Numbered from the stretch's first letter, positions 1-8,978 are shown. The stretch: 64,000 bases of DNA from Variovorax guangxiensis (GCF_003952165.1 NZ_RXFT01000003.1:124001-188000); one strand, 5' to 3'. Notes: generated from the letters alone by a model not told the origin. Program-made: numbers and translations.

Positions 1-19
1 ACGCGCGCACGCGCCCCGC

Positions 20-1528
20 TCAGGGATAGAAAGCCTCGACGCGATAACCCGCGACCGGCGGCAGCGCCGCCGCTTCCGAAGCGGACAAGGTCAGGGGCAG
101 CGAGGCCGCGCGATCCGCGCGCGCCTGCAACACCGCCGGAGCGCCGTAGTCCGCCGGCATCAGCACGCGGCGCACCACGGCGCGCTCCTGCGTGTCGAGC
201 AGCGAGAGCTCGACGGCCGGCATCGCGAGCGGCACGGTGGCGCCGTTGCGCAGGGTGAAGCTCAGGCGGTAGTCGTTGCCGCCGCTCTTCTCGCGCGCGA
301 AGGCCGCGCCTTCGATCACGATGTCGCCGATCTGGCGCAGCGCGCCGAGCTCGCAGCCGGTGTACTGGCACAGCGCCGCAAGCGCGGGCCGCAGGTTGGG
401 CTGGCGCGCGACGATGCCGTCCCGTTCATGGCGAACGATCTGCAGAACCAGCAACAGCCCCGCAAGAACCGCCAGCAGGACCAGCAGCACCCGCACACCC
501 CTGCGCTGCCAGAAGCCCGGCGCCTTTTCCAGCGGCTCGTCGTCCTCCGCGAAGGGATGCCCCGGCGGCGGCTCGAAGATCGGCGAGAGCACCGGATCGG
601 GCTCGTCGGCTCCGCTTTCGGTCTCTTCCCGCACCACCAGGGCCGGCGATGCCTTCGCAGCCGCACGCTCCTCGCGCGCCTTGGCGCTTGCGATCTTGGC
701 CGACTTTGCACGAGCCCGGCGCAGCGCCTTCTGCATCTGGACCTGGTCGTGCTCCTTCTCCAACTGCTCGCGTTCGTCCGCGGCACCACCGTCGTCGGCG
801 GCGTCGTCATCGCTCGCACGCTCGATGAGCGCGCGCGTCTTGACGATGCGCGGCGTGACCGGCAGCGGCGGCGCCGGTGGTGGCGGCGCGGGCGACGGAG
901 ACGCGAGATTCAGGTCGATGTTCGGAAACGGCGGCAGCGTGCTCGGCGGTGGCTTCCAGGCGGGCTGCGTGGCGTCGAGGTCGGACCACGGCTCGTCGGC
1001 GGCGAGGCCGTGCTCGGGCAGGGTCAGCGAGAACGCGGGCAGCGGCGACGCCGGCGCAGGAGGCGGCGACTGCACCAGCGGCGACACGGTCTTCGGCGTG
1101 GGGTCGAGCACTAGGGCATCCGGCGGAAGCAGGTGCTCCTCGTCCGTGAGCCAATCCTTGCGCTGGCGCTGATGCTCGGGCTCGTCGTCGAAGAAGTCCG
1201 CATCCTCGGCGGATGACGACAGGGGTTGCTCCGGCTCCTCGAGTCCGGGCTCGACCGGGGGCAAGGGTTCCGGTGCAGGCGAAGGCGCCGGCTCCGCAGC
1301 AGGCTGCTCGACCAGCCCCGGCATGAAGCCACTGCCCTGCACCGCCGGCGACGCACCAGGCGCAACCGCTGTCCCGCCGGTCCCTTCGGATGTCTCGTGC
1401 AGGTCGAGCGTCGCGTCGAACACGTTGCTGCAACGGCCGCAGCGCACCCAGCCATCCGAGATGCGAAGCTGGTCGCGCACCACCTTGAAGGTGGTGGTGC
1501 AGGCAGGGCAGCGCGTGACGAGACTCAT
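20..1528 (-). CDS. DUF3426 / zinc-ribbon domain membrane protein
   Basis: 502-residue protein. The N-terminus is an MJ0042-type zinc ribbon with CxxC pairs at residues 7-10 and 30-33. A long Pro/Ala/Glu-rich linker (about 45-340) with basic and acidic stretches follows, then one transmembrane helix at about 346-365. The C-terminal ~135 residues match the DUF3426 region, probably periplasmic. It is the last gene of accB-accC-prmA, a neighbourhood common in betaproteobacteria. Family members are annotated only by domain, and no function can be read from sequence. The cytoplasmic zinc ribbon tethered to a periplasmic domain suggests a sensor or scaffold, which is inference. The gene is not cut by the window edge: its stop is at 20-22. 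Confidence 0.85.
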   Translation of the reverse strand: MSLVTRCPACTTTFKVVRDQLRISDGWVRCGRCSNVFDATLDLHETSEGTGGTAVAPGASPAVQGSGFMPGLVEQPAAEPAPSPAPEPLPPVEPGLEEPEQPLSSSAEDADFFDDEPEHQRQRKDWLTDEEHLLPPDALVLDPTPKTVSPLVQSPPPAPASPLPAFSLTLPEHGLAADEPWSDLDATQPAWKPPPSTLPPFPNIDLNLASPSPAPPPPAPPLPVTPRIVKTRALIERASDDDAADDGGAADEREQLEKEHDQVQMQKALRRARAKSAKIASAKAREERAAAKASPALVVREETESGADEPDPVLSPIFEPPPGHPFAEDDEPLEKAPGFWQRRGVRVLLVLLAVLAGLLLVLQIVRHERDGIVARQPNLRPALAALCQYTGCELGALRQIGDIVIEGAAFAREKSGGNDYRLSFTLRNGATVPLAMPAVELSLLDTQERAVVRRVLMPADYGAPAVLQARADRAASLPLTLSASEAAALPPVAGYRVEAFYP

Positions 1529-1611
1529 GACCGGGCGATTGTAGGGTTGGGCCCTCGCCGCGCGAGGGGCTCAAGGCCACGCAAGAAACCGGCCGCGCGC
1601 GCCGCAGCAGC

Positions 1612-2505
1612 TCAGCAGCGGGCCGTCATGAGGATCCAGCCGTCCTCGCTGTCGCTGACTTCGAGCATCGCGTACGGTGCGTAGGCTTCCTTCAGTTCGT
1701 CGGCCTGGCGTTCGAGGATGCCGGCCATGACGAGCGAGCCGCCCGACTTCACATGGCCGCGCAGCAGCGGCGCGAGCAGCTTGAGCGGCGTGGCCAGGAT
1801 GTTGGCCAGCACGACGTCGTATTCGCCCTTGGCGGCGTCGGGCAGGCCGGCCTTGAGCTTCACGCCGTTGGCTTCGGCGTTGAGCACGGTCGAGGAGACC
1901 GCTGCTTCGTCGATGTCGACGGCATCGATGTCGGTGGAGCCGAACTTCGCGGCGCCGATCGCCAGGATGCCAGAGCCGCAGCCGTAGTCGAGCACGCGCC
2001 TGCCGGCCAGGGCACCCTCGCCTCGCGTCGCGATCCAGCGCAGGCACATGCGGGTGGTGGGATGCGTGCCGGTGCCGAAGGCCAGGCCCGGATCGAGCCT
2101 GATGACCTGCTTGGCCTGCTCGGGCGGCTCGTGCCAGGTCGGCACGATCCAGAACTCGGGCGTGACTTCGACGGGCGCGAACTGCGATTGCGTCAGGCGC
2201 ACCCAGTCCTGCTCGGGCACCGTCGCGATGCCGAGCACCTCGCAGCCTTCGTCAAAGAAGTCCTGCAGCGCGAGCACCGAAGCGGCGTCCTTGGCCTGCG
2301 CCTCGTCGGGAAAGAGCGCGATCACGCGCGAACGCTGCCAGCCCTCCTTGGGCGGCGGCATGCCAGGCTCGCCGAACAGCGCCTGCTCCGCATCGGTCTG
2401 CGCGTCAGCGTCTTCCACCGACACGCTCAATGCGTCGAGCGCATCGAGCGCTTCGCACAGCGTCTCGACCCGGTCTTCCGGCGCCATGAGGCGAAGTTCA
2501 AACAT
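1612..2505 (-). CDS. prmA: Ribosomal protein L11 methyltransferase
   Basis: 297 residues, the usual PrmA length. PrmA trimethylates lysines and the N-terminus of ribosomal protein L11 using S-adenosylmethionine. The N-terminal substrate-recognition domain (about 1-120) is followed by a class I methyltransferase fold. Its SAM-binding motif reads VLDYGCGSGILAIGAAK, preceded by the family segment GLAFGTGTHPTTRMCL, and NILATPL stands in for the usual NPPY-like element. It begins 15 nt after the accC stop, so it is very likely co-transcribed with accBC. Confidence 0.95.
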   Translation of the reverse strand: MFELRLMAPEDRVETLCEALDALDALSVSVEDADAQTDAEQALFGEPGMPPPKEGWQRSRVIALFPDEAQAKDAASVLALQDFFDEGCEVLGIATVPEQDWVRLTQSQFAPVEVTPEFWIVPTWHEPPEQAKQVIRLDPGLAFGTGTHPTTRMCLRWIATRGEGALAGRRVLDYGCGSGILAIGAAKFGSTDIDAVDIDEAAVSSTVLNAEANGVKLKAGLPDAAKGEYDVVLANILATPLKLLAPLLRGHVKSGGSLVMAGILERQADELKEAYAPYAMLEVSDSEDGWILMTARC

Positions 2506-2520
2506 CGCGATGTTCCAGGC

Positions 2521-3870
2521 TCAGCGCTTGTGTGCGGCCAGCCACTCTTCGAGGTAGTGGATGTTGGTACCGCCGCTCATGAACTTGGCGTCGACCATCA
2601 GCTCGCGGTGCAGCGGGATGTTGGTCTGGATGCCTTCGATCACCGTTTCGTTCAGCGCCGTGCGCATGCGCGCCATCGCCTGCTCGCGCGTGTCGCCGTA
2701 GACGATGATCTTGCCGATCATCGAGTCGTAGTTCGGCGGCACGAAGTAGTTGGTGTACGCATGCGAGTCGACGCGCACGCCCGGGCCGCCCGGCGGGTGC
2801 CACATGGTGATGCGGCCCGGCGAGGGAGTGAACTTCCAGGCGTCTTCCGCGTTGATGCGGCACTCGATGGCGTGGCCGTTCATCTGGATCTGGCGCTGCG
2901 TGAACGGCAGGCGCTCACCCGCCGCGACCATGATCTGCGTCTTGACGATGTCGATGCCGGTGGTGAACTCGGTCACCGGGTGCTCCACCTGCACGCGCGT
3001 GTTCATCTCGATGAAGTAGAACTCGCCGTTCTCATAGAGGAACTCGAAGGTGCCGGCGCCACGGTAGCCGATCTTCTTGCAGGCCGCGGCGCAGCGCTCT
3101 CCGATCTTCTCGATCAGCTTGCGCGGGATGCCGGGCGCGGGCGACTCCTCGATCACCTTCTGGTGGCGGCGCTGCATGGAGCAGTCGCGCTCGCCGAGGT
3201 AGACGGCGTTCTTGTGCTTGTCGGCCAGCACCTGGATCTCGATGTGGCGCGGGTTCTGGAGAAACTTCTCCATGTACACGGCCGGATTGTTGAAGGCCGC
3301 CTGGGCTTCCGCCTTCGTCATCTGGATCGCGTTGACCAGCGCCGCCTCGGTGTGCACCACGCGCATGCCGCGGCCACCGCCGCCGCCGGCGGCCTTGATG
3401 ATGACCGGGTAGCCGATGGCTCGCGCGATGCGCTTGTTGGTGGCGGCGTCGTCCGAGAGCTCGCCTTCGGAGCCGGGCACGCAGGGCACGCCGGCCTTGA
3501 TCATCGCCTGCTTGGCCGACACCTTGTCGCCCATGGTGCGGATGTTGTCGGGCGTGGGGCCGATGAACTGGAAGCCGCTCTGCTCCACGCGCTCGGCGAA
3601 GTTCGCGTTCTCGCTCAGGAAGCCGTAGCCGGGGTGGATCGCCTCGGCGTCGGTCACCTCGGCCGCCGAGATGATCGCCGGCATGTTGAGGTAGCTCTGC
3701 GCCGATGGGGCCGGTCCGATGCAGACAGCCTCTTCGGCGAGCTTGATGTACTTGGCGTCGCGGTCGGCCTCGGAATAGACCATCACGGCCTTGATGCCGA
3801 GCTCGCTGCAGGCGCGCTGGATCCGGAGGGCGATTTCGCCGCGATTCGCAACCAGGATCTTCTTAAACAT
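2521..3870 (-). CDS. accC: Acetyl-CoA carboxylase, biotin carboxylase subunit
   Basis: 449 residues, standard length for AccC, which carboxylates the biotin of AccB with ATP and bicarbonate in the first step of fatty-acid synthesis. It opens [17 protein letters not shown]. The ATP-grasp glycine-rich loop [14 protein letters not shown] and the catalytic stretch [14 protein letters not shown] are intact. The start at 3870 gives the family-standard N-terminus; an upstream in-frame ATG at 3969 would add 33 residues unlike any AccC. A G-rich stretch (GCGGGGGTG) just upstream can serve as ribosome binding site. Oddity: the first 29 nt are present a second time 118 nt upstream, next to the accB stop (see the 41-codon reading frame at 3863-3988). 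Confidence 0.96.
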   Translation of the reverse strand: MFKKILVANRGEIALRIQRACSELGIKAVMVYSEADRDAKYIKLAEEAVCIGPAPSAQSYLNMPAIISAAEVTDAEAIHPGYGFLSENANFAERVEQSGFQFIGPTPDNIRTMGDKVSAKQAMIKAGVPCVPGSEGELSDDAATNKRIARAIGYPVIIKAAGGGGGRGMRVVHTEAALVNAIQMTKAEAQAAFNNPAVYMEKFLQNPRHIEIQVLADKHKNAVYLGERDCSMQRRHQKVIEESPAPGIPRKLIEKIGERCAAACKKIGYRGAGTFEFLYENGEFYFIEMNTRVQVEHPVTEFTTGIDIVKTQIMVAAGERLPFTQRQIQMNGHAIECRINAEDAWKFTPSPGRITMWHPPGGPGVRVDSHAYTNYFVPPNYDSMIGKIIVYGDTREQAMARMRTALNETVIEGIQTNIPLHRELMVDAKFMSGGTNIHYLEEWLAAHKR

Positions 3871-3988
3871 GTGCACCCCCGCGGCTGCATCGCCCGCACG
3901 CTGCGCGTGCCATGGCAATTTGACGGCCTTCGCCCGTCCGCGCCGAGGCGCGAGCCCCCCGGTTCGCAACCAGAATCTTCTTGAACAT
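3863..3988 (-). CDS. 41-codon bridging reading frame with duplicated accC start
   Basis: Seen in sequence: two bases after the accB stop an ATG opens a frame beginning [10 protein letters not shown], identical in residues to the first ten of AccC. It then diverges through an Arg/Ala/Gly-rich stretch and ends in a TAA that overlaps the real accC start by 8 nt. The 29-nt copies (3960-3988 and 3842-3870) differ at three positions, all third codon positions. Interpretation: the ancestral accC start lay here, directly coupled to accB, and an insertion or duplication of 118 nt displaced it. The leftover frame would carry ribosomes from accB to accC. A product may not accumulate; the coupling role is inference. 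Confidence 0.45.
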   Translation of the reverse strand: MFKKILVANRGARASARTGEGRQIAMARAACGRCSRGGAHV

Positions 3989-3990
3989 GC

Positions 3991-4464
3991 TTACTCGATG
4001 ATGAACAGCGGCTGTCCGTATTCGACCGCCTGGCCGTTTTCGCCGAGGATCTGGGTGATGGTGCCGGACTTGTCGGCCTCGATTTCGTTGAGGATCTTCA
4101 TCGCCTCGATGATGCAGAGGGTGTCGCCCTCGTTGACCTTGCTGCCGACCTCGACGAATGCCGGGGCGCCCGGGCTCGACGAACGGTAAAAAGTGCCGAC
4201 CATCGGCGATTTCACCGCATGGCCGGACGGCGCGGTCTCGGCGGCAGGCGCAGCGGCCGCGGCAGGAGCCGCCGGGACGCTGACGGCCGCGGCCGGCGCG
4301 GCGGCAGCGGCCTGAGGCGCGGCCAGGGTTTGCACATACTGCACCGGAGCGGCGCCACCGCCCTTGACGATGCGAACCTTGCCTTCGGTTTCCGTGATTT
4401 CCAGTTCGGAAATATTCGATTCGGACACCAGATCGATCAGTGTCTTGAGTTTGCGCAGATCCAT
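3991..4464 (-). CDS. accB: Acetyl-CoA carboxylase biotin carboxyl carrier protein
   Basis: 157 residues. AccB carries the biotin that shuttles CO2 between AccC and the carboxyltransferase. The C-terminal biotinyl domain (about 80-157) contains the target motif [13 protein letters not shown], with biotinylated lysine at residue 123. An Ala/Pro-rich hinge (about 45-78) separates it from the N-terminal helix [18 protein letters not shown], typical of the family. It is the first gene of the accBC-prmA operon. A 100-nt gap upstream contains an inverted repeat (4510-4528) that may mark its control region. Confidence 0.96.
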   Translation of the reverse strand: MDLRKLKTLIDLVSESNISELEITETEGKVRIVKGGGAAPVQYVQTLAAPQAAAAAPAAAVSVPAAPAAAAAPAAETAPSGHAVKSPMVGTFYRSSSPGAPAFVEVGSKVNEGDTLCIIEAMKILNEIEADKSGTITQILGENGQAVEYGQPLFIIE

Positions 4465-4509
4465 GGGACTCCAGTGCCGGCTGTGCCGGTCTTCAGGATA
4501 TAACTTGTT

Positions 4510-4528
4510 CGAAAATCGGTGATTTTCG
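4510..4528 (-). promoter_or_regulatory. Inverted repeat upstream of accB
   Basis: CGAAAATC-GGT-GATTTTCG: two perfect 8-nt arms around a 3-nt centre, AT-rich against a G+C-rich background, 46 nt before the accB start. It could be a repressor or activator site, or a short hairpin in the leader. No matching regulator can be named from sequence, and no convincing -35/-10 pair was found beside it. Confidence 0.3.
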
Positions 4529-4564
4529 GCGTTCGGCGTCTAACGCCAGCGTAAGGAACTGATT

Positions 4565-5119
4565 CTAACCATGAACCAGTTCACGCCGCCAAGTCTCCAG
4601 GTCGGTCGCTTCGAGCTTGCCCATTTTACGGGCGGCCACGGAGCCGTTCGCGTTCAGGACCAGCGTGAAAGGCAGTCCGCCGCCCGTGTTGCCCAGGTTC
4701 TTGACCAGTTCGGTGCCCTGCAGGCCGGCCAGGCCCGTGGGATAGGTGACCGGCGTGCGCTGCAGGAACTTGCGCACGGCGCTCGGCTGGTCGATGGCCA
4801 ATCCAATCACTTGCCATCCATTCGCACCATTTTGACGAAAGAAGGCGTCGATCATCGGCATTTCCTCGACGCAGGGCGGGCACCATGTCGCCCAGAAGTT
4901 CAGCAGCAGCGGCTTGCCCCGCAGGCTCGACAGGACGAGGTCACCGCCCTCCGGACGCTCGAAGCTCTGGGCCCAGAAGGCTGCGTCGAGCATCTCCTTG
5001 CCGCCCGCACCGCCCCCTGCACTGCGCTCCTTCCACCAGGCGCCGCCGAGCCCGGCCGCCGCAGCCGCGGCCGCCACGCCGGCATAGAGCATGCCGCGTC
5101 GGGTGGGCGAAGAAGTCAT
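4565..5119 (-). CDS. TlpA-like thiol:disulfide redoxin
   Basis: 184 residues. The N-terminus has twin arginines followed by an alanine-rich hydrophobic segment (about 7-28), so it is exported or membrane-anchored. The thioredoxin fold contains the active site WATWCPPCVEEMP (Cys 80 and Cys 83) and the cis-Pro region GGLPFTLVL. TlpA/ResA-family proteins reduce or exchange disulfides in the periplasm, often for cytochrome c or oxidase assembly; the partner here cannot be told. Its ATG directly abuts the stop of the upstream gene at 5120 (TGA then ATG), indicating translational coupling. Confidence 0.88.
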   Translation of the reverse strand: MTSSPTRRGMLYAGVAAAAAAAGLGGAWWKERSAGGGAGGKEMLDAAFWAQSFERPEGGDLVLSSLRGKPLLLNFWATWCPPCVEEMPMIDAFFRQNGANGWQVIGLAIDQPSAVRKFLQRTPVTYPTGLAGLQGTELVKNLGNTGGGLPFTLVLNANGSVAARKMGKLEATDLETWRRELVHG

Positions 5120-5716
5120 TCACTTGTCCTTTTCTCGTTCAATCAGTCGGCGCAATGCGGGCAGGTCACCGCGCGGCACGCGCCCCTGAGCATCAGGCTT
5201 CAGGGCCCCGCGCAGGTCGTCGAGGTCGTACACCAGCAGGTGCACGCCGATTTCCTCGCCGAGCGCGCGGCTCGGCGCATGCACGCTCAGGGCCTCGACC
5301 TGCTCGCCGTGGAAGCCGGTCACCATGCGCGGTTCGTAGTCCACGTGGTGATCGATCAGGGCTATCTCCGCCGATTTGGGATCATCGCAGAACAACTGAA
5401 TATAAATGTCTGACAGCCGCGTGGCCGTTCCATGCCAGACGGCGCCGCCCACATGAGGGCGGAAGGCAGCCATGCGCTCCATCCATTCGAGCGCGAGCAG
5501 GCGCAACGCGTGCAATTCCTGTGGCTGCGTGTCGGCGCAGAAGAGCTCGATGTACTCGCGCACCTCGGCTTCGACCTCGTCGTTGTTCGGCAGCGCGGTG
5601 CGCGCCGAAAGCCCCAGGTCGCGCAAGGCCCGCCGCTTGGCGGGGCCGTATTCGAGCCCCTCCTCCACGACGAGGCGGGCTGCTGCGGCGGCGATTTCAC
5701 GCTTGGACGTGTCCAT
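5120..5716 (-). CDS. Conserved betaproteobacterial protein of unknown function
   Basis: 198 residues from the ATG at 5716, chosen because the frame upstream (antisense to mpl) is not protein-like. The protein is charged, soluble and has no signal or membrane segment. Features are an N-terminal helix KREIAAAAARLVVEEGLEYG, a P/AKRRALRDLG segment, and a central HALRLLALEWMERMAAFRPHVGGAVW region. I recall similar proteins annotated as putative nucleotidyltransferases next to mpl in Burkholderiales, but I see no diagnostic motif, so function is left open. It is divergent from mpl and coupled to the downstream TlpA-like gene. Confidence 0.75.
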   Translation of the reverse strand: MDTSKREIAAAAARLVVEEGLEYGPAKRRALRDLGLSARTALPNNDEVEAEVREYIELFCADTQPQELHALRLLALEWMERMAAFRPHVGGAVWHGTATRLSDIYIQLFCDDPKSAEIALIDHHVDYEPRMVTGFHGEQVEALSVHAPSRALGEEIGVHLLVYDLDDLRGALKPDAQGRVPRGDLPALRRLIEREKDK

Positions 5717-5815
5717 CGGGGCATTTTGCCCGCAGTAGGCGCCCCTCACATGAACATCAGTACGCGGCACGGGACAAACGGGCGGCCCCGCCGAAGGGCC
5801 TGCACACCGCTTACC

Positions 5816-5821
5816 TAGAAT
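5816..5821 (+). promoter_or_regulatory. Candidate -10 element of mpl (possible leaderless start)
   Basis: TAGAAT (5 of 6 to the sigma-70 consensus) ends 6 nt before the mpl ATG at 5828. Initiation at the usual distance would fall on or next to the ATG, giving a leaderless mRNA. No good -35 is visible at 16-18 nt upstream, and no Shine-Dalgarno precedes the ATG, which fits a leaderless start. Confidence 0.35.
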
Positions 5822-5827
5822 CGACCG

Positions 5828-7231
5828 ATGCACATTCATATCCTGGGTATCTGCGGCACCTTCATGGGCGGAGTGGCCGCCCTCGCGCGCGAAGCGGGCC
5901 ATCGGGTCACGGGCTGCGACGCCGGCGTGTACCCGCCGATGAGCGACCAGCTGCGCGCCCTCGGCATCGACCTGATCGAGGGCTTCGGCGCCGACCAGCT
6001 CTCCCTGGCACCCGACATGTTCGTGGTCGGCAACGTGGTCTCCCGCGCGCGGCTGGCCGACGGCAGTCCCAAGTTCCCGCTGATGGAAGCCATCCTCGAC
6101 GCCGGCAAGCCCTACACCAGCGGCCCGCAGTGGCTGGCCGAACACGTTCTGCTGGGCCGCCACGTGCTGGCGGTGGCCGGCACCCACGGCAAGACGACGA
6201 CCACCTCGATGCTCGCCTGGATCCTCGAAAAGGGCGGCAAGTCCCCCGGCTTCCTGGTGGGCGGCGTGCCGCTGGACTTCGGCGTCTCGGCCCGGCTGGG
6301 CGACGGCCCTGCCTTCGTCATCGAGGCCGACGAGTACGACACGGCCTTCTTCGACAAACGCAGCAAGTTCGTGCACTACCGGCCGCGCACCGCGGTGCTG
6401 AACAACCTGGAGTTCGACCACGCGGACATCTTCGACGACCTTGCCGCCATCGAACGCCAGTTCCACCACCTCGTGCGCACCGTGCCCGGCACCGGCCGGC
6501 TGGTGGTGAACGCCACCGAGGAAAGCTTGCAGCGCGTGCTGGCCCAGGGCTGCTGGAGCGAACTCGCGCGCTTCGGCGCGGGCGGCGAGTGGCAGGCACG
6601 CGGCACCCACGACGCCTTCGAGGTGCTGCTGCGCGGCGAGGCGGTCGGCCGGGTCGAATGGGAGCTTTCCGGACTGCACAACCAGATGAATGCGCTGGCC
6701 GCCATTGCCGCGGCCGAGCATGTGGGCGTGGCGCCGGCCGACGCGGCCCGGGCGCTCGGCAGCTTCCGCAACGTGCGCCGGCGCATGGAACTGCGCGGCA
6801 CGGTCGAAGGCAACGGCGGCGCGATCACGGTCTACGACGACTTCGCCCACCACCCCACCGCGATCCGCACCACGCTCGACGGCCTGCGCAAGAAGTTGGA
6901 CGACGCTGGCCGCAAAAGTGAGCGCATCCTCGCTGCCTTCGAACCACGCAGCAACACAATGAAGCTGGGCGTCATGGCGGCGCAGTTGCCGTGGAGCCTG
7001 GAATCGGCCGACCTGTCGTTCTGCCACACGGCCGGCCTCGACTGGGACGTAGCCGCCGCGCTCGCGCCGATGGGCGATCGCGCGCAGGTCGCCGGTTCGA
7101 TCGAACCGCTGGTGCAGCAGATCGTCGCCGCGGCCCGGCCGGGCGATCACATCGTCTGCATGAGCAACGGCGGCTTCGGCGGCGTGCACGACAAACTGCT
7201 TGCGGCCCTGCGCGCGGCGGCCACATCATGA
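5828..7231 (+). CDS. mpl: UDP-N-acetylmuramate:L-alanyl-gamma-D-glutamyl-meso-diaminopimelate ligase
   Basis: 467 residues. Mpl recycles murein tripeptide by ligating it directly to UDP-MurNAc with ATP, feeding the cytoplasmic peptidoglycan precursor pool. It shows the Mur ligase architecture: N-terminal Rossmann-like domain opening MHIHILGICGTFMGGVAALA, P-loop [28 protein letters not shown] in the central domain, and the C-terminal DDFAHHPTAI segment. It is divergent from the conserved gene at 5120-5716 and overlaps the downstream cupin gene by 4 nt (ATGA). Confidence 0.95.
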   Translation: MHIHILGICGTFMGGVAALAREAGHRVTGCDAGVYPPMSDQLRALGIDLIEGFGADQLSLAPDMFVVGNVVSRARLADGSPKFPLMEAILDAGKPYTSGPQWLAEHVLLGRHVLAVAGTHGKTTTTSMLAWILEKGGKSPGFLVGGVPLDFGVSARLGDGPAFVIEADEYDTAFFDKRSKFVHYRPRTAVLNNLEFDHADIFDDLAAIERQFHHLVRTVPGTGRLVVNATEESLQRVLAQGCWSELARFGAGGEWQARGTHDAFEVLLRGEAVGRVEWELSGLHNQMNALAAIAAAEHVGVAPADAARALGSFRNVRRRMELRGTVEGNGGAITVYDDFAHHPTAIRTTLDGLRKKLDDAGRKSERILAAFEPRSNTMKLGVMAAQLPWSLESADLSFCHTAGLDWDVAAALAPMGDRAQVAGSIEPLVQQIVAAARPGDHIVCMSNGGFGGVHDKLLAALRAAATS

Positions 7232-7746
7232 TCGCCATGCCGATCGCCCGAGCCCGCGAACTGGTCGAGACCCTGAAGCTCCAACCGCACCCCGAAGGGG
7301 GCTGGTACGCCGAGGTGTTCCGCTCCACATCGAGCGTCACGCCGGCCGATGGCCGCCCGCCGCGCAGCGCGCTGACCAGCATCTATTACCTGCTCGAGGC
7401 GGGCCAGCATTCGCGCTGGCACCGGGTGCTGTCCGACGAAGTCTGGGTGCACCTCGAAGGCGTGCCGCTCGCGCTGTGGACCTGCGACGCCGCGATGCGG
7501 ACCGCGCCGGCGCACACGCGTCTGGGCCCGGTCGACATCCACGGCACTCGTCCCCAGCACGTGGTGCCCGCCGGCCAGTGGCAGGCGGCGCGGCCGATCC
7601 AGAGCCACAGCTCGGGCGACTACACGCTGGTCGCCTGCATGGTCGGGCCGGGCTTCGACTTCGCCGATTTCTCGCTGGTGCCGTCCGACAGCGACGAGGC
7701 TGCGTCGATGCGGCACCACTGGGCCGACCTGGCCGGATTGCTCTAG
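7228..7746 (+). CDS. DUF985 (cupin_5) family protein
   Basis: 172 residues. The sequence LKLQPHPEGGWYAEVFRS followed by TSIYYLLEAGQHSRWHRV and the VWVHLEG strand is characteristic of the DUF985/cupin_5 family, single-domain beta-barrel proteins related to yeast YML079w. Histidines that could hold a metal (HSRWHR) are present, but no reaction is established for the family. The ATG overlaps the mpl stop (ATGA), so expression is coupled to mpl. The gene is convergent with aroG with only 7 nt between them. Confidence 0.87.
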   Translation: MIAMPIARARELVETLKLQPHPEGGWYAEVFRSTSSVTPADGRPPRSALTSIYYLLEAGQHSRWHRVLSDEVWVHLEGVPLALWTCDAAMRTAPAHTRLGPVDIHGTRPQHVVPAGQWQAARPIQSHSSGDYTLVACMVGPGFDFADFSLVPSDSDEAASMRHHWADLAGLL

Positions 7747-7753
7747 GGCCCGC

Positions 7754-8872
7754 TCACCCCCGGCGGCGCTTGACCGCCTGCGAGAGCGTGTCCAGCACCT
7801 GCACCGAGTCTTCCCAGCCCAGGCAGGCGTCGGTGATGCTCTTGCCGTATTCGAGGCCCGAGAGCTGGTCCTTGCCCGGCGTGAACTTCTGGGCGCCCGG
7901 CTGCAGGTGGCTTTCGACCATCACGCCGAAGACGCGCTTGGAGCCGTCAGCGATCTGAGCGGCGATGTCCTTGGCCACGTCGATCTGCTTCTGGTGCTGC
8001 TTGGAGCTGTTGGCGTGGCTGCAGTCGACCATCAGAGTGGGCGGCAGCTTGGCGGCTTCCAGGTCCTTGCAGGCGGCCTCGACGCTGGCGGCGTCGTAGT
8101 TGGGCGCCTTGCCGCCGCGAAGGATCACGTGGCAGTCGCGGTTGCCGTTGGTCTGCACGATGGCGACCTGGCCGTTCTTGTGCACCGACAGGAAGTGATG
8201 GCCGCGCGCCGCCGCCTGGATGGCGTCGGTGGCGATGCGGATGTTGCCGTCCGTGCCATTCTTGAAGCCTATGGGCGCCGACAGGCCCGAGGCGAGTTCG
8301 CGGTGCACCTGGCTTTCGGTGGTGCGCGCGCCGATGGCGCCCCAGGAAATCAGGTCGCCGATGTACTGCGGCGAGATCACGTCGAGGAACTCGCTGCCCG
8401 CCGGCAGGCCCATGCGGTTGATGTCGATCAGCAGCTGGCGGGCGATGCGCAGGCCCTCGTCGATGCGGAAGCTCTCGTCCAGGTACGGGTCGTTGATCAG
8501 TCCCTTCCAGCCGACCGTGGTGCGCGGCTTCTCGAAGTACACGCGCATCACGATCTCCAGCGTGCCGGCGTATTTCTCGCGCTCGGCCTTCAGGCGCCGG
8601 GCGTATTCGAGCGCGGCGGCCGGGTCGTGGATCGAGCACGGGCCCATGATCACCAGCAGCCGGTCGTCCTTGCCGGCCATGATGTTGTGGATGCGTCCGC
8701 GGGTGTCCTCGATCAGCGTCTCGACCGCGGTGCCGCGGATGGGGAAGAAGCGGATGAGGTGTTCGGGAGGGGGGAGCACGTTGATGTCCTTGATGCGTTC
8801 GTCGTCGGTCTTGCTGGTTTTTTCGACGCGCGCATACCAGCTGTCGCTGGCGGGGGAGTTGTTCGTGCTCAT
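7754..8872 (-). CDS. aroG: 3-deoxy-7-phosphoheptulonate (DAHP) synthase, class I
   Basis: 372 residues. It condenses phosphoenolpyruvate and erythrose-4-phosphate, the entry step to Phe, Tyr and Trp. Class I AroF/G/H signatures are present: VIMGPCSIHDPAAALEYARR, MRVYFEKPRTTVGWKGLIND, GLPAGSEFLDVISPQYIGDL, GARTTESQVHRELASGLS and MVDCSHANSSK. The start at 8872 (MSTNNSP) fits the family; the frame continues upstream, but that stretch is the attenuator (8918-9053) and not coding. The transcript leader predicts control by charged aromatic tRNAs. Which effector inhibits the enzyme cannot be read from sequence. Confidence 0.95.
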   Translation of the reverse strand: MSTNNSPASDSWYARVEKTSKTDDERIKDINVLPPPEHLIRFFPIRGTAVETLIEDTRGRIHNIMAGKDDRLLVIMGPCSIHDPAAALEYARRLKAEREKYAGTLEIVMRVYFEKPRTTVGWKGLINDPYLDESFRIDEGLRIARQLLIDINRMGLPAGSEFLDVISPQYIGDLISWGAIGARTTESQVHRELASGLSAPIGFKNGTDGNIRIATDAIQAAARGHHFLSVHKNGQVAIVQTNGNRDCHVILRGGKAPNYDAASVEAACKDLEAAKLPPTLMVDCSHANSSKQHQKQIDVAKDIAAQIADGSKRVFGVMVESHLQPGAQKFTPGKDQLSGLEYGKSITDACLGWEDSVQVLDTLSQAVKRRRG

Positions 8873-8917
8873 GGTGCTTCTTCCTTGTGTGCTGCTGGAG
8901 TTGGAATCGAGGGGACA

Positions 8918-8954
8918 AGAAAAAACCGCCGGGGCTTGAGGCCACCGGCGGTTC
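8918..8954 (-). terminator. Intrinsic terminator in the aroG leader (attenuator)
   Basis: On the minus strand a perfect 9-bp stem (AACCGCCGG/CCGGCGGTT) is extended inside by GGC/GCC and followed by a run of six T, 46 nt before the aroG ATG. It sits between a promoter and the gene it would silence, so it is an attenuator. Its 5' arm CCGCCGG (8951-8945) is complementary to CCGGCGG inside the leader peptide frame (9004-8998), which provides a competing antiterminator pairing. Confidence 0.8.
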
Positions 8955-8978
8955 TGGGAGGGTATTCGTATGTGCTTT

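Noticed and set aside
1753..3984. 743-codon plus-strand open frame antisense to accC and prmA
   Set aside because: Composition is His/Arg/Leu-rich as expected for the complement of G+C-rich coding DNA, with no recognisable domain; accC and prmA are certain on the other strand.
5717..7189. Upstream extension of the conserved gene at 5120-5716 across the whole of mpl
   Set aside because: The extension is antisense to a bona fide mpl; the protein-like part begins at the ATG at 5716.
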